From positions 1 through 64,000 of the forward strand of contig JARGXX010000117.1 in assembly GCA_030374765.1 (NCBI GenBank): a stretch of DNA of 64,000 bases. Reading direction: 5' to 3'. Source of the stretch: Agarophyton chilense. Taxonomy: Eukaryota > Rhodophyta > Florideophyceae > Gracilariales > Gracilariaceae. How positions within the stretch are numbered: the stretch's first letter is position 1; each line of letters begins with the position of its first letter. The notes under the pieces were generated by a model that did no database searches, was not told where the DNA came from, and worked only from the letters and a program-made list of their open reading frames with translations. Below, one piece after another: positions 1-11,254 of this stretch. A program made the translations under genes and the position numbers.

Positions 1-602
1 GTCTGTCTCGGGATCGTAGTGACGCTGAACCGTAGGGAGCGTGTTGACGCTCAACCTTAGAAGGTAGATGTAGCAAACATCGATGGTAACAGGGCACAGT
101 GAAAATCCGCAGGGGCAAACGGCGGGGCGACTGGCCTATACCGTGTAGGGGAACGAAGGTAGGCGTCGACGCGCGGGAAAGCTTGTGTGGTAGTTGAAAA
201 ACAATGAACCAAGAGGTATAGTCGTGACCCAAGTGATACCTGTCTTTATCAGATTAGGATGGGGGAGGTGCAGTACCCTATATGCAGTGGACTACACTCT
301 CCGGATCACCGGGGAGGTACCAGCAAGGCACGGTCTCTGACCTAGTGTCAGAGACCTGGCCAACACTGGCTACAGTGCCAGGTGGCCACTCAACTACTGT
401 ACTAAAATACCTATAAATACAATTACTATTACTGACAATTACTCAACCAGAAGGTACCTGTCAACACTACACGTGGCTGACAACACCTAGATGGTAGCTC
501 GCCTGGAGCTGCATGGCCGATGATCCCTCACATCCATCACCTACAAGGTCAGTGTAGTATATCGACAACCTTAAAGGTCAGACCTTCTGCCACTATACGA
601 CA
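1..602 (-). repeat. 3' LTR of element 1 (left copy)
   Basis: This is the left long terminal repeat of the minus-strand fossil element 1. It matches 8057-8141 followed by 20204-20699 almost base for base: I count about 23 differences in the last 490 bases by eye. The inner end reads ...TATACGACA at 602, giving the LTR tip TGTCGTA on the minus strand. That tip is the inverted repeat of the other LTR end seen at 8029 (TGTCGTA on the plus strand). About 30 bases of the outer end, present in the other copy, must lie left of the window. Confidence 0.9.
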
Positions 603-614
603 GACCCCCTTCCA
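603..614 (-). other. Polypurine tract of element 1
   Basis: On the minus strand a purine-rich run (GGAAGGGGGTCT) abuts the start of the 3' LTR at 602. This is where LTR elements prime plus-strand synthesis. Its position fixes both the LTR border and the element's orientation. Confidence 0.7.
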
Positions 615-1378
615 ACCCGTGAGACCCGCCCCGTGTCTACTTCAATCAACCTATAGAGGTATAGCGAGCGACAGCGGCGCGGGCATCGGAGCGGTGTCTG
701 CGCGCGATGTGCGATCGCTTGAGGTTCGGAACTCGGCGCCAGTATCGGTTGGGGAGGGCGCGTGACAACGGCGGCGCACGAAATGAGCGACAACCATTCA
801 GGTAGGAACTGTCATGAGGGCGATGCAGTGTATCTAGCGCGCTCGCGGACACCTTTTCGGTAGTGGTACTGCTTGCTTGTGATTCTGCTTCCGCATAGCC
901 CCCTGTCTAACCAAGTTAGTATCTCTCCTTTTCCGGTTACTCAAACTTCAGTTCCCTCCTAGGTCCCTGCGAACGCCGTCTAATCCTTTGACAGATCCCC
1001 TTCTAGGTGCTAACTTGAAGCCTGCGGTTTGGCAACCTGCTCCGGCGGCTCCTTTCGTTCATCCTCTTTTTGTTTCGACTCCTCTTTCCAGTGGCGAGGC
1101 TACCGCTCCTTCGCTACCTCTTTGGTCGATGGCTCCTAGCATTTCCGCAGGTTTTCCTCCGTGGGTAGTCAATCACACGGGTCCTCCTGATTCCATTGTT
1201 CCTAAACCAAGAGGTTCTTCTTAAAGTAAATTGTTGACTCTTCTTGTCTCTTCTACTGTTACATTTGGTTGTTCTTTCGTGTCCTCCCTTGTAGGTAATC
1301 TGACACGCATATGCGTCTACCTTATGCGGAAAACGACGTCTTTTCTCCCCCTTCCTTAGGCCTGAGTACCACGAAGGT
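603..1378 (-). other. Non-pol 3' region of element 1
   Basis: About 780 bases lie between the end of element 1's chromodomain and its polypurine tract. I see no recognised domain here. A 78-codon open frame runs on the opposite strand (988-1224) and is Pro/Ser/Ala-rich. This is the same relative place and antisense sense as the large antisense frame of element 2, but the two show no similarity I can see. Confidence 0.5.
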
Positions 1379-4300
1379 CTAAAGTTTGCCGTCTGCAGGC
1401 ATCGGCTCCTTGAGACGGCGCCAATACCTGATACGGAAGTGTTGGGGTATTGCGGCTTGGGGTTCGAGGGTGTCCCCTTCTGGGCCCCAGCCGTACCACC
1501 TGATGGTGTACTTCAGGCCATTGTAGGTTTGCGTGTGGCCCACCAGACGGTCAATGGGAAATTCCTCTGAGGTTTGGTCCTGATCTTTCGGGGGAACGGT
1601 ACCTCGAGGGTTCATATGTTCCGAGTTGGGAGCTTCGTGTGTGGGAGCCGGGTCGGGAGCTTCCCCTGTTACCGTGTGAGGTTCCATTTCCGTCCCTATT
1701 AGAGGGTTGTCATCCAGATCATCCCGTTGTAGTTCATCATTCACCTGAATTGGGGTGGGGTCCTCCGAGGGTCGGGTGCGCAGAGCTACCGCTCTGGGCT
1801 CTCGGGCTGAGGTGCCTGCCTCCATGCGATGTTGAACCGTTTCAGTTGCTACCGTAATACGGTCAATTGATATCTTATTCGGTATTCTGTCTTGGTCAAC
1901 CGTTGCGGTGTGGTCTGATGCGTTCAATACCTTAAAAGGTCCCACTGATTTGGGTAGAAGCTTCGAATTGATGTCTCTATAAATGTCTTCATCGTCCGCT
2001 TCATCACCCGGTCGTGGTCTTTTACCTGAAGGTGGGTTGTCTATGTAGACATACTTTCCCGAGGATACAGAGACCACTTTGGTTACTCTACGGTCGTAGT
2101 CGGCCTTGTACCGCTTCTGGGCTGCAGTGAGGCGGCTCTCTGCATGTTTCAGAGCCCTCTTCAACCTCACAAGGGTATTTCGCTTGACTTGGGTAGGGGT
2201 CAGTGTGCCAGCTGCAGTGCTAATGGTATGATCTCCCTGCACTCCAATACCTGTGGGGTGTCGCGAAAGAACCAAATCAAAGGGAGTGGTCTGCGTTGAC
2301 CGGTGTACCTGAAGGTTATAGGAGTAGGTGAGCGGTTGCACCAGCTCACCTCAGCCAGTTTGGTGCTCTTCCGTATAGTGTCGTAGACTTGCTACCAATG
2401 TGTGGTTAAAACGCTCGATCCGTCCGTTCGTCTGCGGGTGGTAGGCAGTAGTGAAATAGTGCTTGATACCCAAGAGGTTACAGACTGCTTCGAAGAACTT
2501 CGATGCCAAGTTTGAACCATTATCGGTAAGTAGGTACAGTGGTGCCCCATACGGGTAGACCTAATGGTTGAGGAACGCGATCGCCAGCGTTGATGACTTG
2601 GTCTCCTTTAAAGGTATCGCTCTCGTGAGCTTCGAGAACCTGTCCGTGGTCACTAGAATGTGCTGATACCCGTTCTTGGTCTTGGGAAGTGGTCCTTGAA
2701 GGTGTATCGCAACAAACTCCAACAGACCCGCTGCTGGAAACAGCTTGATATACTTTCGATGCTTCCGAATACCACTGCGGGTACGAACACAGGATTCGCA
2801 TTGACCTACAAATTTATAGACATCATGGGCCATATGAGGCCAATAGAACCGTTGCCTCAAGGTTTAATACATCCTGGTAGCGCCGGGGTGTCCCGATAGT
2901 CACGGGTAGTGCACGAGATACAAGACTCTCGGGCGCAGTGCCTTCGGAACCAACTTTTGAAGGCTACCATCCAAGGTTGACCTTCTCACGATGTACCCAT
3001 TGTGGTCCACATCGAATGGTGATCCTTTGAAACCAATTTGGTCAGCCAGGGTTCTGCAGAACGCATCCTGGGCCTGTTCTCGTAGAAACTCCTCTCGGGT
3101 TACGGGCATGACGTTCGTTTCCTCTAGGGTCAGTATCTGCGTTGCCATGTCGGTGGTCTGCAACCCAACTTCTTCAGGTAAGTCCCAACATCCTTCTAGG
3201 TGTTCGCCGGTACCATTTTGGTTTGATGACACCAAAAAGCAAGGAATATCATCGTCCACCGGTTCTGTCTCTAACACTGAGTTGTTTAAGCGTGACATAC
3301 CATCAGCTATGTTGTGCTTAATACCTGGACGGTACTGTACGTCGTATTCAAACTCCGACAGTCTCAAGCCCCAACGGGCAAGCTACCAGACGCATCGGCG
3401 AGTCCGACGATCCACCTTAAGGCGTCGTGATCCGTGCGCAACGTAAAGCGCTCACCATACAGGTATGGAAGGAGCATAAACATGCTGCACACTACTGCTA
3501 GGCATTCCTTCTCGGTTACCGTTTCGTTCTGCTTCGCCTCATTCATAGCGCGGTTGCAGTACCCTATAGGTTATTTGTCTCTGTTGTGCTGCTCCTGCAT
3601 GAGAAAACAACAAATTTGGGCATAGGATTCATCTGTATCCATCGTGTACGGTAGACCTGTTTACGGTAACGCTAAGATTGGTGTCGACAACAGCGCTCGA
3701 TTCAATTCCTCAAAGGTATCCATTTCTTCGTTCGATAGATTGTCAAACAGTTCAGGTTCACCTTTCTGGAGCTTTTTGTTGAGGGGAGCCGCTATTTTCG
3801 CGAATGCCTTCACGAAGCGACGATAGACGTTACATAAACTTATAAAGGATCGTACGTCTGTCTGGGATCGTGGCAACATGACCTCCTGTACGGCTCTAAT
3901 GTTGCTCGGCGCAACCTCTAGGGTACCAGGGCCTATGATGTGGCCTAGGTATTCAACCGTTCTGGTAAAGAAGACGCATTTTGGTAGCTTCAGCGTAACC
4001 CCTGCCTCAGCTAGGAGGGTTTGTACGGTGCGTACGTGAGCAAAATGCTCTTGTACCGATCTGGAATAGATGATTACATCATCGATGTATACCAAGGCGG
4101 TTGTCCATTCAACCTTCGAAAGGATGATGTCCAGCGCCCTTTGAAAGGTGGATGAAGCATTGCGCAACCAGCATGGCACCCGCGTGAAGCGTAACAAACC
4201 TGCATGCCACGTGAATGTCGTTTTGTCTCGATCTTCCTCACCTACAGGTACCTGCCAATAACCACAATTGGCATCCAACGTGGTAAATATTTGCGCATCT

Positions 4301-5583
4301 CCCAAGGAGTCGATGCACTCATCCATTCTAGGTATCGGGTACGAATCCCTGATGGTCACGATACTGAGCCTTCTGTAGTCCACACAAAACCTCATACAGT
4401 TTACCCTTTTCTTTTGAACTAGAACCACGGGACTAGCCCAATCTGAGTTGGCTGGTTCAATTTCCCCTTCTTGGAGCATTCGCTCCACTTCTTTGAGTTC
4501 TACTTCTTTCGCCTTCGGACCTGCACGGTATGGTTGCTGATAAATCGTCTTCGAGTCAGGGAGGAGCTCGATGCGATGCTGTGTGGACTTAATTTGGCCC
4601 CGATGGCCTGACCACATGGTTTCGAACTTCTCCAGAAGGTCGATAATACGACCCCGCAGTCGGCCGTTTTATTCACCGATCTGGACTGTATCTTTCCATT
4701 GCCGCTCAGTGTCAGATTCCTCTTCTTTGTCTACCGATGCCTTATCGGTTAGCTTTGATTCCAAGTTGGTTTTTATCGATACCTTTGTGGTTATGGACGC
4801 ATTTTCGCACCCCCTTCCTTATCAAAGGCGACCTCGCCGAGATCAGTGTGAGCTACGGTGAAGACCCCTTGTAGTGCCGGTAGTGCGATGCCAACATTGG
4901 TATTTTCCGGCAACTTCACGTCATGACTGCTGAAGTTGCTGAGACACACCTTAAAGGGTTGATTTGGGATGTTGTCGACAATCCCGTTGGCCATCAAGGT
5001 TAGGTGTCGATGTGATAACCTCGGATTGTTTTGTATTATGTCCAGCCCGGGGGTCGCACACGACACTGGTACCAATTTTTGGTGCATTGGCGGGATAACA
5101 ACCTGTTTGGTAATGCGCACTTTGTTGGAGAACGTTTCGGTGGATATCCTCTTCTTCGGTTTGACGAACCATCGCCGTTTGGTTTCCGTATTACCTTAAA
5201 TGGCAATTCATCCCCCCTGACGTTAGGCGACTGTATGGGAACCAGGAAGGATTGCTTTGACATGTCTGTCAATGAAGTTCGTACCTAGTAGACAGTCTGT
5301 CGGTAAGCGGTCCATAACAAAGAATTGTAGTCATACCTTGAGGTGCCCGAGCTGCACCACAGTGGTGAGCATACCTCGAAGGTGTAATGGGCGCTCATTT
5401 GCATCCACCAGTGGTTTGTTGTTTGGAGGTCGGCTCAAGTTCCGAAGTACCGCCTCAGGTATGACGCGGGAGTTCAGCACGTTTGGGCCGGCCCCCGTAT
5501 CCAACACGCAGGTGACCGGAACCGCAAGGCGATGGGAGAAACACATTGAAGCACGTACTTTATATTTGTTGTACTTCATATGA
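1379..5583 (-). pseudogene. Element 1 pol remnant (PR-RT-RNH-IN-chromodomain)
   Basis: Broken polyprotein region of element 1. Recognisable pieces are the aspartic protease (LDTGAGPNVLNS), reverse transcriptase (FCVDYRRLS, TTLDANCGYWQVPV and VYIDDVIIYS), RNase H (EKECLAVVCSMF, RTDHDALRWIV), integrase (FYWPHMAHDVYKF, VTTDRFSKLTRAIPL) and a chromodomain (YTIRWYGWGPEGDTLEP). The chromodomain is the part thought to guide chromovirus integration to particular chromatin. Several interruptions split it, so it is a fossil. Confidence 0.85.
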
Positions 5584-5671
5584 CGAACTGGAACTGGTTG
5601 TGACGTGTTCTATTCCACCTTCAAGGTTCTGGGTATCGATTGCCCTTCCAATTGCAGGTTGGGTTCGACTA

Positions 5672-7953
5672 TTACGCCAAGCATTCGGTGTTTTCCTCCT
5701 GTACGGGAGGGGTTGAGTCCAAGTTTGGTGTTTCCTCGATGGTATTGACCTGTACCGGTGTACGGGGTTGGAACCTATTTGGTGCTTGCGTTGAAGACCC
5801 ATAGAGGCGTTGGTGATTCTGCATGCGAGCCTGAATCAACTGGTCTCTCATCCCTGGAGGAAAGTTAGCGCAATTGTTTGCCAAATGCTCTGTCGCGAGA
5901 CAGAACCAGCAAACGAGGCCTCCAGTTTGGGGGTCTCGCGTTATCATTGAGGGAGGCCTCGAAACCTGGTTGGTAGGAGCAGTAGCGTAGGATGTGGATG
6001 GAGAGTTATGGGAGCTCACTCCCTGCATTCTATGTAAGCTCACCGCACTTGGCGGCGATTGTACCGAGTGTGGTGTACGCATTGACGACCAATTTCCTAC
6101 CGTCGAAGGTTTCGAGAACCGCCCCTGGGTCGCTACCAAGTGTATAGTGGTCTGTGTAGGTTCTCTGAGGTGCAAGCTACACTTTGAGGTTGTAGTATTT
6201 TCAATTTCCAAGACCGACCTTTTCGGTTTATCCTTAAAGGTTGGAGGGACGGCTGGTCTCTTTCCCAGGCGAAGTATATCTCCAAGGCCCTGGGAGTATC
6301 GAGCCAGCCCAATGTATTCTACCTTTAAGTTAGTGGCCATGTAATTGCGTACCTGGGAACGGATCGCTTTGTAGACATTGTAGGCAAATAGCGACTTTAA
6401 CCTAGAGATTGTGAACACATTACAACAATGGGTTGCCAGATTCCAAAGCGCGAGCGAAAACTCCGATTCGGTTTGCTCAGACCTTGATGGTAAGCCAGGA
6501 TTTCCGAGTAAGCCTCTTGGGTAACCTCATCGGTGGCGTATGTTTCCGAAAGGAAATTGACCACCTCTGGGTATGACTCCAACACCTCCGTGCCATCCAC
6601 ATCCATCGCAAAGGTATTGCCGCGGAGCCTACCCCGTAGCAAATAAAATGCTTGTCCTTTAAGGTAAAACTAAAGTAGACACATAGCAACGCCCTCCGAA
6701 ACCCCATTTTGACCACATGCAAGCTTGAACTTTTGTAGAAACTCAATCACCGCAATAGGATCCGTACCTGTGAAGGTTGTGTCACCCATTTGGAAGCTGA
6801 GCTTTTTGTGGTGCTTAGTAATCTTCTGAGCGACCTCTTGGGTGTATCCAGAAGACTTGTTGATCATCTGATAGGTCCTGTAATCAACCGCTTTCGTGAA
6901 CATATCGTTCAACGGTTGCTGCACCTTCAGGTCCATTTCAGTGTCCGACTCAGAGTCGGGCGACTCATTGTGTCGCTTTTTACCCTTTCGGGTCTTTTTC
7001 GACGACTTTTTCGTCGACCTGTTCGGTTTCTTCTTCTTCTTACCTTTACAGTCATCATCCGACGATGAACTCGTATCGGAACTGGAGTCTGACGATTCGG
7101 GGTCTGAATCATGCTCTCGATTCTTTCCCCTCTTCGTCCTGCGCTTCTTCCCTTTTCGGTTTATCGGTCGCTCATCCAACCAGTCCGACGAATTGTCCTT
7201 GAGACCACCTCCATGGGTATTCTTTTGAACGAAACCAGTAATTGGTGGCAAATAAATGTCTTGAGGATATACCTTCCCCGGGACCTCTTGACTCTGCCTT
7301 GGACCTTGTAGGTACTCACTATCTGTAAGTAAGTGTTTGGAATGGGTGGAATGACCCATTTGGAAACCTTGTGGTATGCGCTTTGCGATGTTCACGTGTG
7401 TAGGTCGGGATTCTGCGAATCCCTCGGAAACCCAAAGGTCCTGCACAGCGCGGTAAACACGCTCCCTAGCATCTGTAAAGAGATACTGTTTCACCATTTC
7501 AGGTATCCTTTCCGACAGCTCTTGAGCTGCTCGGTCATCCACTATACGGGTAAATGCATCGACGTCCATTGAGGGCGGAACCACCCGGGTATCCGACTTC
7601 TCCTTTAAGCTGAATGCATCCTAGACCGCGAGGGTGACGAACGCTTTCGCTCGCTCTTCGAGCCGAGACCATATCTCCTCCGCTGCAACCTCAATTGGTA
7701 ATTCCCTCTGAGGTTCCGTTGCCATAGGCGGCGGACCATGTACCTTTACAGTTTTGTCCCGAGGGTGCTGGAGCAGCTCCTCGGGATTTTCCAGAATCGG
7801 TTGAGCCGATGGGGCTCCTTTAGGACCTTTATGGCTTGGCGGGGCGCTCGCACCACGCCTATTCCTTTCAGGTCGTTCCATTTGTGACCAATCGTGGTAT
7901 CTTGTGTTGCTTTGCGGGAGTTCCTGAAACCAAATAGGTGTACAAGCCTCCAA
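5672..7953 (-). pseudogene. Element 1 gag remnant
   Basis: Broken gag region of element 1. It has a capsid-like middle, a Ser/Asp-rich stretch near 7060-7110 followed by a Lys-rich stretch, and a CCHC knuckle near 5880-5920 that would bind RNA. The Ser/Asp-rich segment resembles the one in element 2's gag (about 9770-9835), which suggests the two elements are distant relatives rather than copies of one family. It is interrupted more than once. Confidence 0.75.
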
Positions 7954-8007
7954 TCCTTCTCGGAATCTCGTGTGACCCGTGAAGGTACGGCGAAACCTAA
8001 AAATACT

Positions 8008-8025
8008 TTCTAAGTCGGGAGACCA
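8008..8025 (-). other. Primer-binding site of element 1
   Basis: On the minus strand this reads TGGTCTCCCGACTTAGAA, three bases inside the 5' LTR edge. It would pair with a tRNA 3' end finishing in CCA. The identical 18-mer occurs at the same place in element 2 (9029-9046). Confidence 0.85.
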
Positions 8026-8028
8026 AAA

Positions 8029-8141
8029 TGTCGTACAATCACCTTTGGGGTATGCTACTGTCTTGTCTCGGGAGCGTAGTGACGCTCAACCTTAGAAGGT
8101 AGACGTAGTAAACATCGATGGTAATAGGGCACCGTGAAAAC
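8029..8141 (-). repeat. 5' LTR of element 1, inner fragment
   Basis: This is the first part (on the plus strand) of the right-hand LTR of element 1. It starts TGTCGTACAATC right after the primer-binding site and is cut at 8141 by element 2. From 8057 on it matches window positions 4-113. The rest of the same LTR resumes at 20204. Confidence 0.9.
8137..8141. repeat. Target-site duplication AAAAC, left copy
   Basis: Five bases of element 1's LTR immediately before the TGAAGG start of element 2. They are repeated exactly at 20199-20203, after the ...CTACA end of element 2. A 5-bp duplication is the normal Ty3/gypsy integration scar. Confidence 0.9.
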
Positions 8142-9025
8142 TGAAGGACAATCTTCAAGGGGGTTTCTACGCAGGACTTAGAGGTTTCGCTGGCTTGAGG
8201 ACTAGCTTGGTCTATGACAAGCTATACCGCTATTGCGTGCTGACGGCCGGTTAGGACCGGAAGTGCACACTGGTGGAACACGTGGGCTGCACGGATGCCC
8301 AACGCTCGAGTACGAGGCGTGCCACAGGTGGCCCGGATTCTACCTAATGGTTAGTATTATTTAGTAATTTTTAGTATTTATTTGGCTACGCAATCACTAT
8401 TTAGTGTCTATTTTTCGGGCGCGCGACCACTGTCAGGGGCCGCGCGCCGCACTACTTAGGAGGTTGAGCACTGCTCCCCAGTAAACACCCTCTTGGGAAA
8501 CCAAGGAGGGAGTCTTGGCCCTGAACTTTTCGCCTTCGGCGCGTCTTCACCGCATACTGCGTGAGCGCCCGTCGCACGTTAGTTCATCCACCCCTCAGTC
8601 GACCAGAGTGCTACCAACACCGTGGGTTTATATTTAATCGCCGACACTTGTCATAGTCTCGCCTCTGTATAGGGTTTCGCCCCCGTTTTCCTCTTGTTCT
8701 CCTTTTCGGCTCTCGTGAGTGGCCGCAGCACTCACCTCGCTCGTCCACCTCATACGAGTGTTTCCTCGCTCCTTTTCCAACAATCGCCGTGGTACCGCTC
8801 GGCATAGGATTGGTCACACCCCGTACAGTGCCGTGCTCACCTAAACACTCTAGGTATATCCCGCCGGATTGGCCTCGGTCTTACAGCAAACTCCGTCGTG
8901 CCTTTCCAGAGTGGCTCTGTTTCTGTGCTCCGCTGGGACGCGTCTCCTCCGCCTGAGACGTGTCTCTCAAGAGAGGAAAATCCCGAACATCTTCGTGGTG
9001 TCTCCGCTCCAAGCGTTGTCCTACA
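8142..9025 (+). repeat. 5' LTR of element 2
   Basis: 884-base long terminal repeat from TGAAGGACAA to GTCCTACA, matching 19311-20198. The primer-binding site follows three bases later. Confidence 0.9.
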
Positions 9026-9028
9026 AAC

Positions 9029-9046
9029 TGGTCTCCCGACTTAGAA
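9029..9046 (+). other. Primer-binding site of element 2
   Basis: TGGTCTCCCGACTTAGAA, just inside the 5' LTR. It is complementary to a tRNA 3' end of the form ...CTAAG-TCGGGAG-A-CCA. I cannot name the tRNA from this alone. It is identical to element 1's site. Confidence 0.85.
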
Positions 9047-9097
9047 GTTTGAGTCGGGCACACTCAGTCACGATTCATCGGAAAGAGGACTCACAAA

Positions 9098-11185
9098 TTG
9101 AGGTCGGTCTCAGTTGCCTTCTTTGAGGAAGTTTCTTGGCCCCAGGAGCCGATCGGGTTTGGACATTCACGTGTAACGGATTCTGATCTCATGTCGTCCA
9201 AAGACCGTCCGAGGACGCGGAGTCAAACCGGTGCACTGGAACCCTCGCAACCATCCCGTATTCCGGTCCGTTCACGGTCTCATACCGGTGGATCGATTGG
9301 CGTGCCAGGTGGAAGGACCTCGAGACCTCCTGTCTCTGATTCGACACCCCCAACAAGTGGAGCAGGACCGGCTTCTGCCGCGGCCCAGATGCTCTCCTCT
9401 GCTAGGGATGTCACTCACCATCCCAGCTCTGCAGCTGTGGAAGAGCAACTCGACTCTATGCGTGAAGCTCAAGTCATCCTTGCAGAGGAGTTGGATTCCC
9501 TTCGCAAGAAGGTGGATGACACTGCTACGCAGGATTTTTCTGAGTACCTTCGTTTCCTCCGTGCGGATGTGAACTCGATTCTAGAGTCCCTCGGTGGAAC
9601 CTCGGCCTCTGTCAAGGACGTCGCGGACAAGTTCTCGCGCTTCCGAAACCGTCTCGAGACGTTGGAAAAAACCCTAATGTCGGGGGATGATCCGACCGAG
9701 CCGGTTGCAGTATCCCACAAGGGAAGAAAGGAAGAGAACCGCGAGGCTCGAAAGAATCGAAGGAACACGGATCCCGAACCGTCAGACTCCTCATCCTCGG
9801 AGTCCGACTCTTTCGACTCATCGGTGGAAGTAGCTCGCGGTGAGCGTTCCTCACGCTTTAAGCGGTCAACAGCCACCCATGGTGTGATCCGCGCCCGCAC
9901 GAAGGGAAGGAAGCACACAGGTTTGAAGGAGCTGAAACCGACCAATCCACTCTTTAACAAGCTCTTCTCATACCGGTACTACCGTTTGGAGGACTCCTCT
10001 TTGGAGCGTACACCCCGTGGTACGCGAAGAGTGAAAGACTGCATTAAGCGAATGCAGCTCTCACTTCGCAACCAGTTGTTTTATGGAGAAGACCCAATAT
10101 TGGTGTTCGATTTCTTAGCACGCTTTGTCGCGGAAGCTGACATCCTTGGAATGAACGAGGGACAGGCCTACATTGCCTTGCCGTACTTCTTACGTGGGCT
10201 TGCAGAAGATCAGTATCACTCTGTCAGAGGTACATCACGCGCGTCCGAAGGAGGGGTACCCTGCTGGCCCGAAGCAGTTCAGTACCTCCTGAGGTCGTAT
10301 GCTACTAACTCCGCCATTCAGCAGGCGATACGCGCCCTGCGGAACACTCGCCAACGTCCAGGCGAGTCGGAAACCGACTATTCGTCGCGCCTTAACAAGG
10401 CCTTCCACCGCTGTGGAAATGTTTACCCCGCTGAAGAGCGCTGTACCATGTTTGTTGATGGTTTGGACCCGGCGATCCGGACTCTTGTTGCTCGACGTCG
10501 AGAAGATAGACCTAAAGCCACGTATTTGGAACTAGTGCAGTTCGCTGGCGCAGAAGGTGAAGCCCGGCGCGCACGCACTCCTGGATCCAGGCTTAGGTCC
10601 GCAAAAGCGTTGATGTTACAACCGGGTACCCCGTCAGCTTCGATGATCGACGAACAGGCCTTTCGAAGGGATCATGATAACGTGCAGCTGGCCCATAGCG
10701 ACGTTCATTCCATCCCGACAACGGAGCTACCCTCAACCTTGGACGAATCACAATACGTGATTGAGGATGACACGCTACTCTATGCGGATAATGGTCGCGT
10801 CCCTGCGCCATGCGTCCCACACGAAAGTGGTAATGTCCGCTTTTCACGTCTTGGATGGAGAGATACCCGCCCCGCAGTGAAGTTCGCCGAGCCTCGCCAC
10901 CCCAACGCCGGCTTCTGGTCTGATTTGTCATGTCTGCTACAAACCAGGCCATACTTCTCCACAATGTGTGTTGTACCTCCGAGAATGGGCACAAGTCTTA
11001 GTCCATTACGAGGCCCTATCCCCGGGGGACAAAGCAGCTGTTCCGATTGCATCGTATATCCGTGCTCGAACGGATGTTTCACGTCACGTGTCGCTTTACA
11101 GAGCTCGGTTCGTACCTGCACCGGAACCCCGTGTCACCGACATGGTCGGTCACCCCACCGCTTCTGCCGTACCTTCTGGACCTGA
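9098..11185 (+). pseudogene. Element 2 gag region
   Basis: Gag-like region of element 2. It has a Ser/Pro-rich head, a predicted coiled stretch, a Ser/Asp-rich acidic segment near 9770-9835, and a capsid-like part (about 9930-10560) with the motif DPILVFDFLARFVAEADI. That motif is typical of the retrotransposon gag (capsid) family: helical, with conserved aromatic residues. This region would form the virus-like particle shell. It sits directly after the LTR and primer-binding site. Confidence 0.75.
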
Positions 11186-11254
11186 TGCCCCGGCCTTGCC
11201 TGCTCAACGTTTTGAGCAGCCGCTTCCGGCGAAGCAGGTCCAGAAAAACTAAAT

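Larger units (their letters stand above)
603..8028 (-). mobile_element. Interior of element 1, fossil Ty3/gypsy chromovirus
   Basis: This is the internal part of a minus-strand LTR retrotransposon, read right to left. The gag region (about 7950-5670) has a Ser/Asp-rich then Lys-rich linker and a CCHC zinc knuckle (CWFCLATEHLANNC) near its end. The protease core is DTGAGPN near 5510. Reverse transcriptase covers about 4620-3660 with a YIDD box, followed by RNase H (TDHDALRW). Integrase covers about 2860-1900, and a chromodomain closes pol near 1560-1400. This order, with integrase after RNase H and a terminal chromodomain, defines Ty3/gypsy chromoviruses. The reading frames are interrupted many times (roughly ten or more), so it is a fossil. 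By LTR divergence of about 5% it is moderately old. Confidence 0.9.

Noticed and set aside
520-765. 81-codon frame in the LTR of element 1
   Set aside because: It crosses the LTR border and polypurine tract and has no protein-like pattern.
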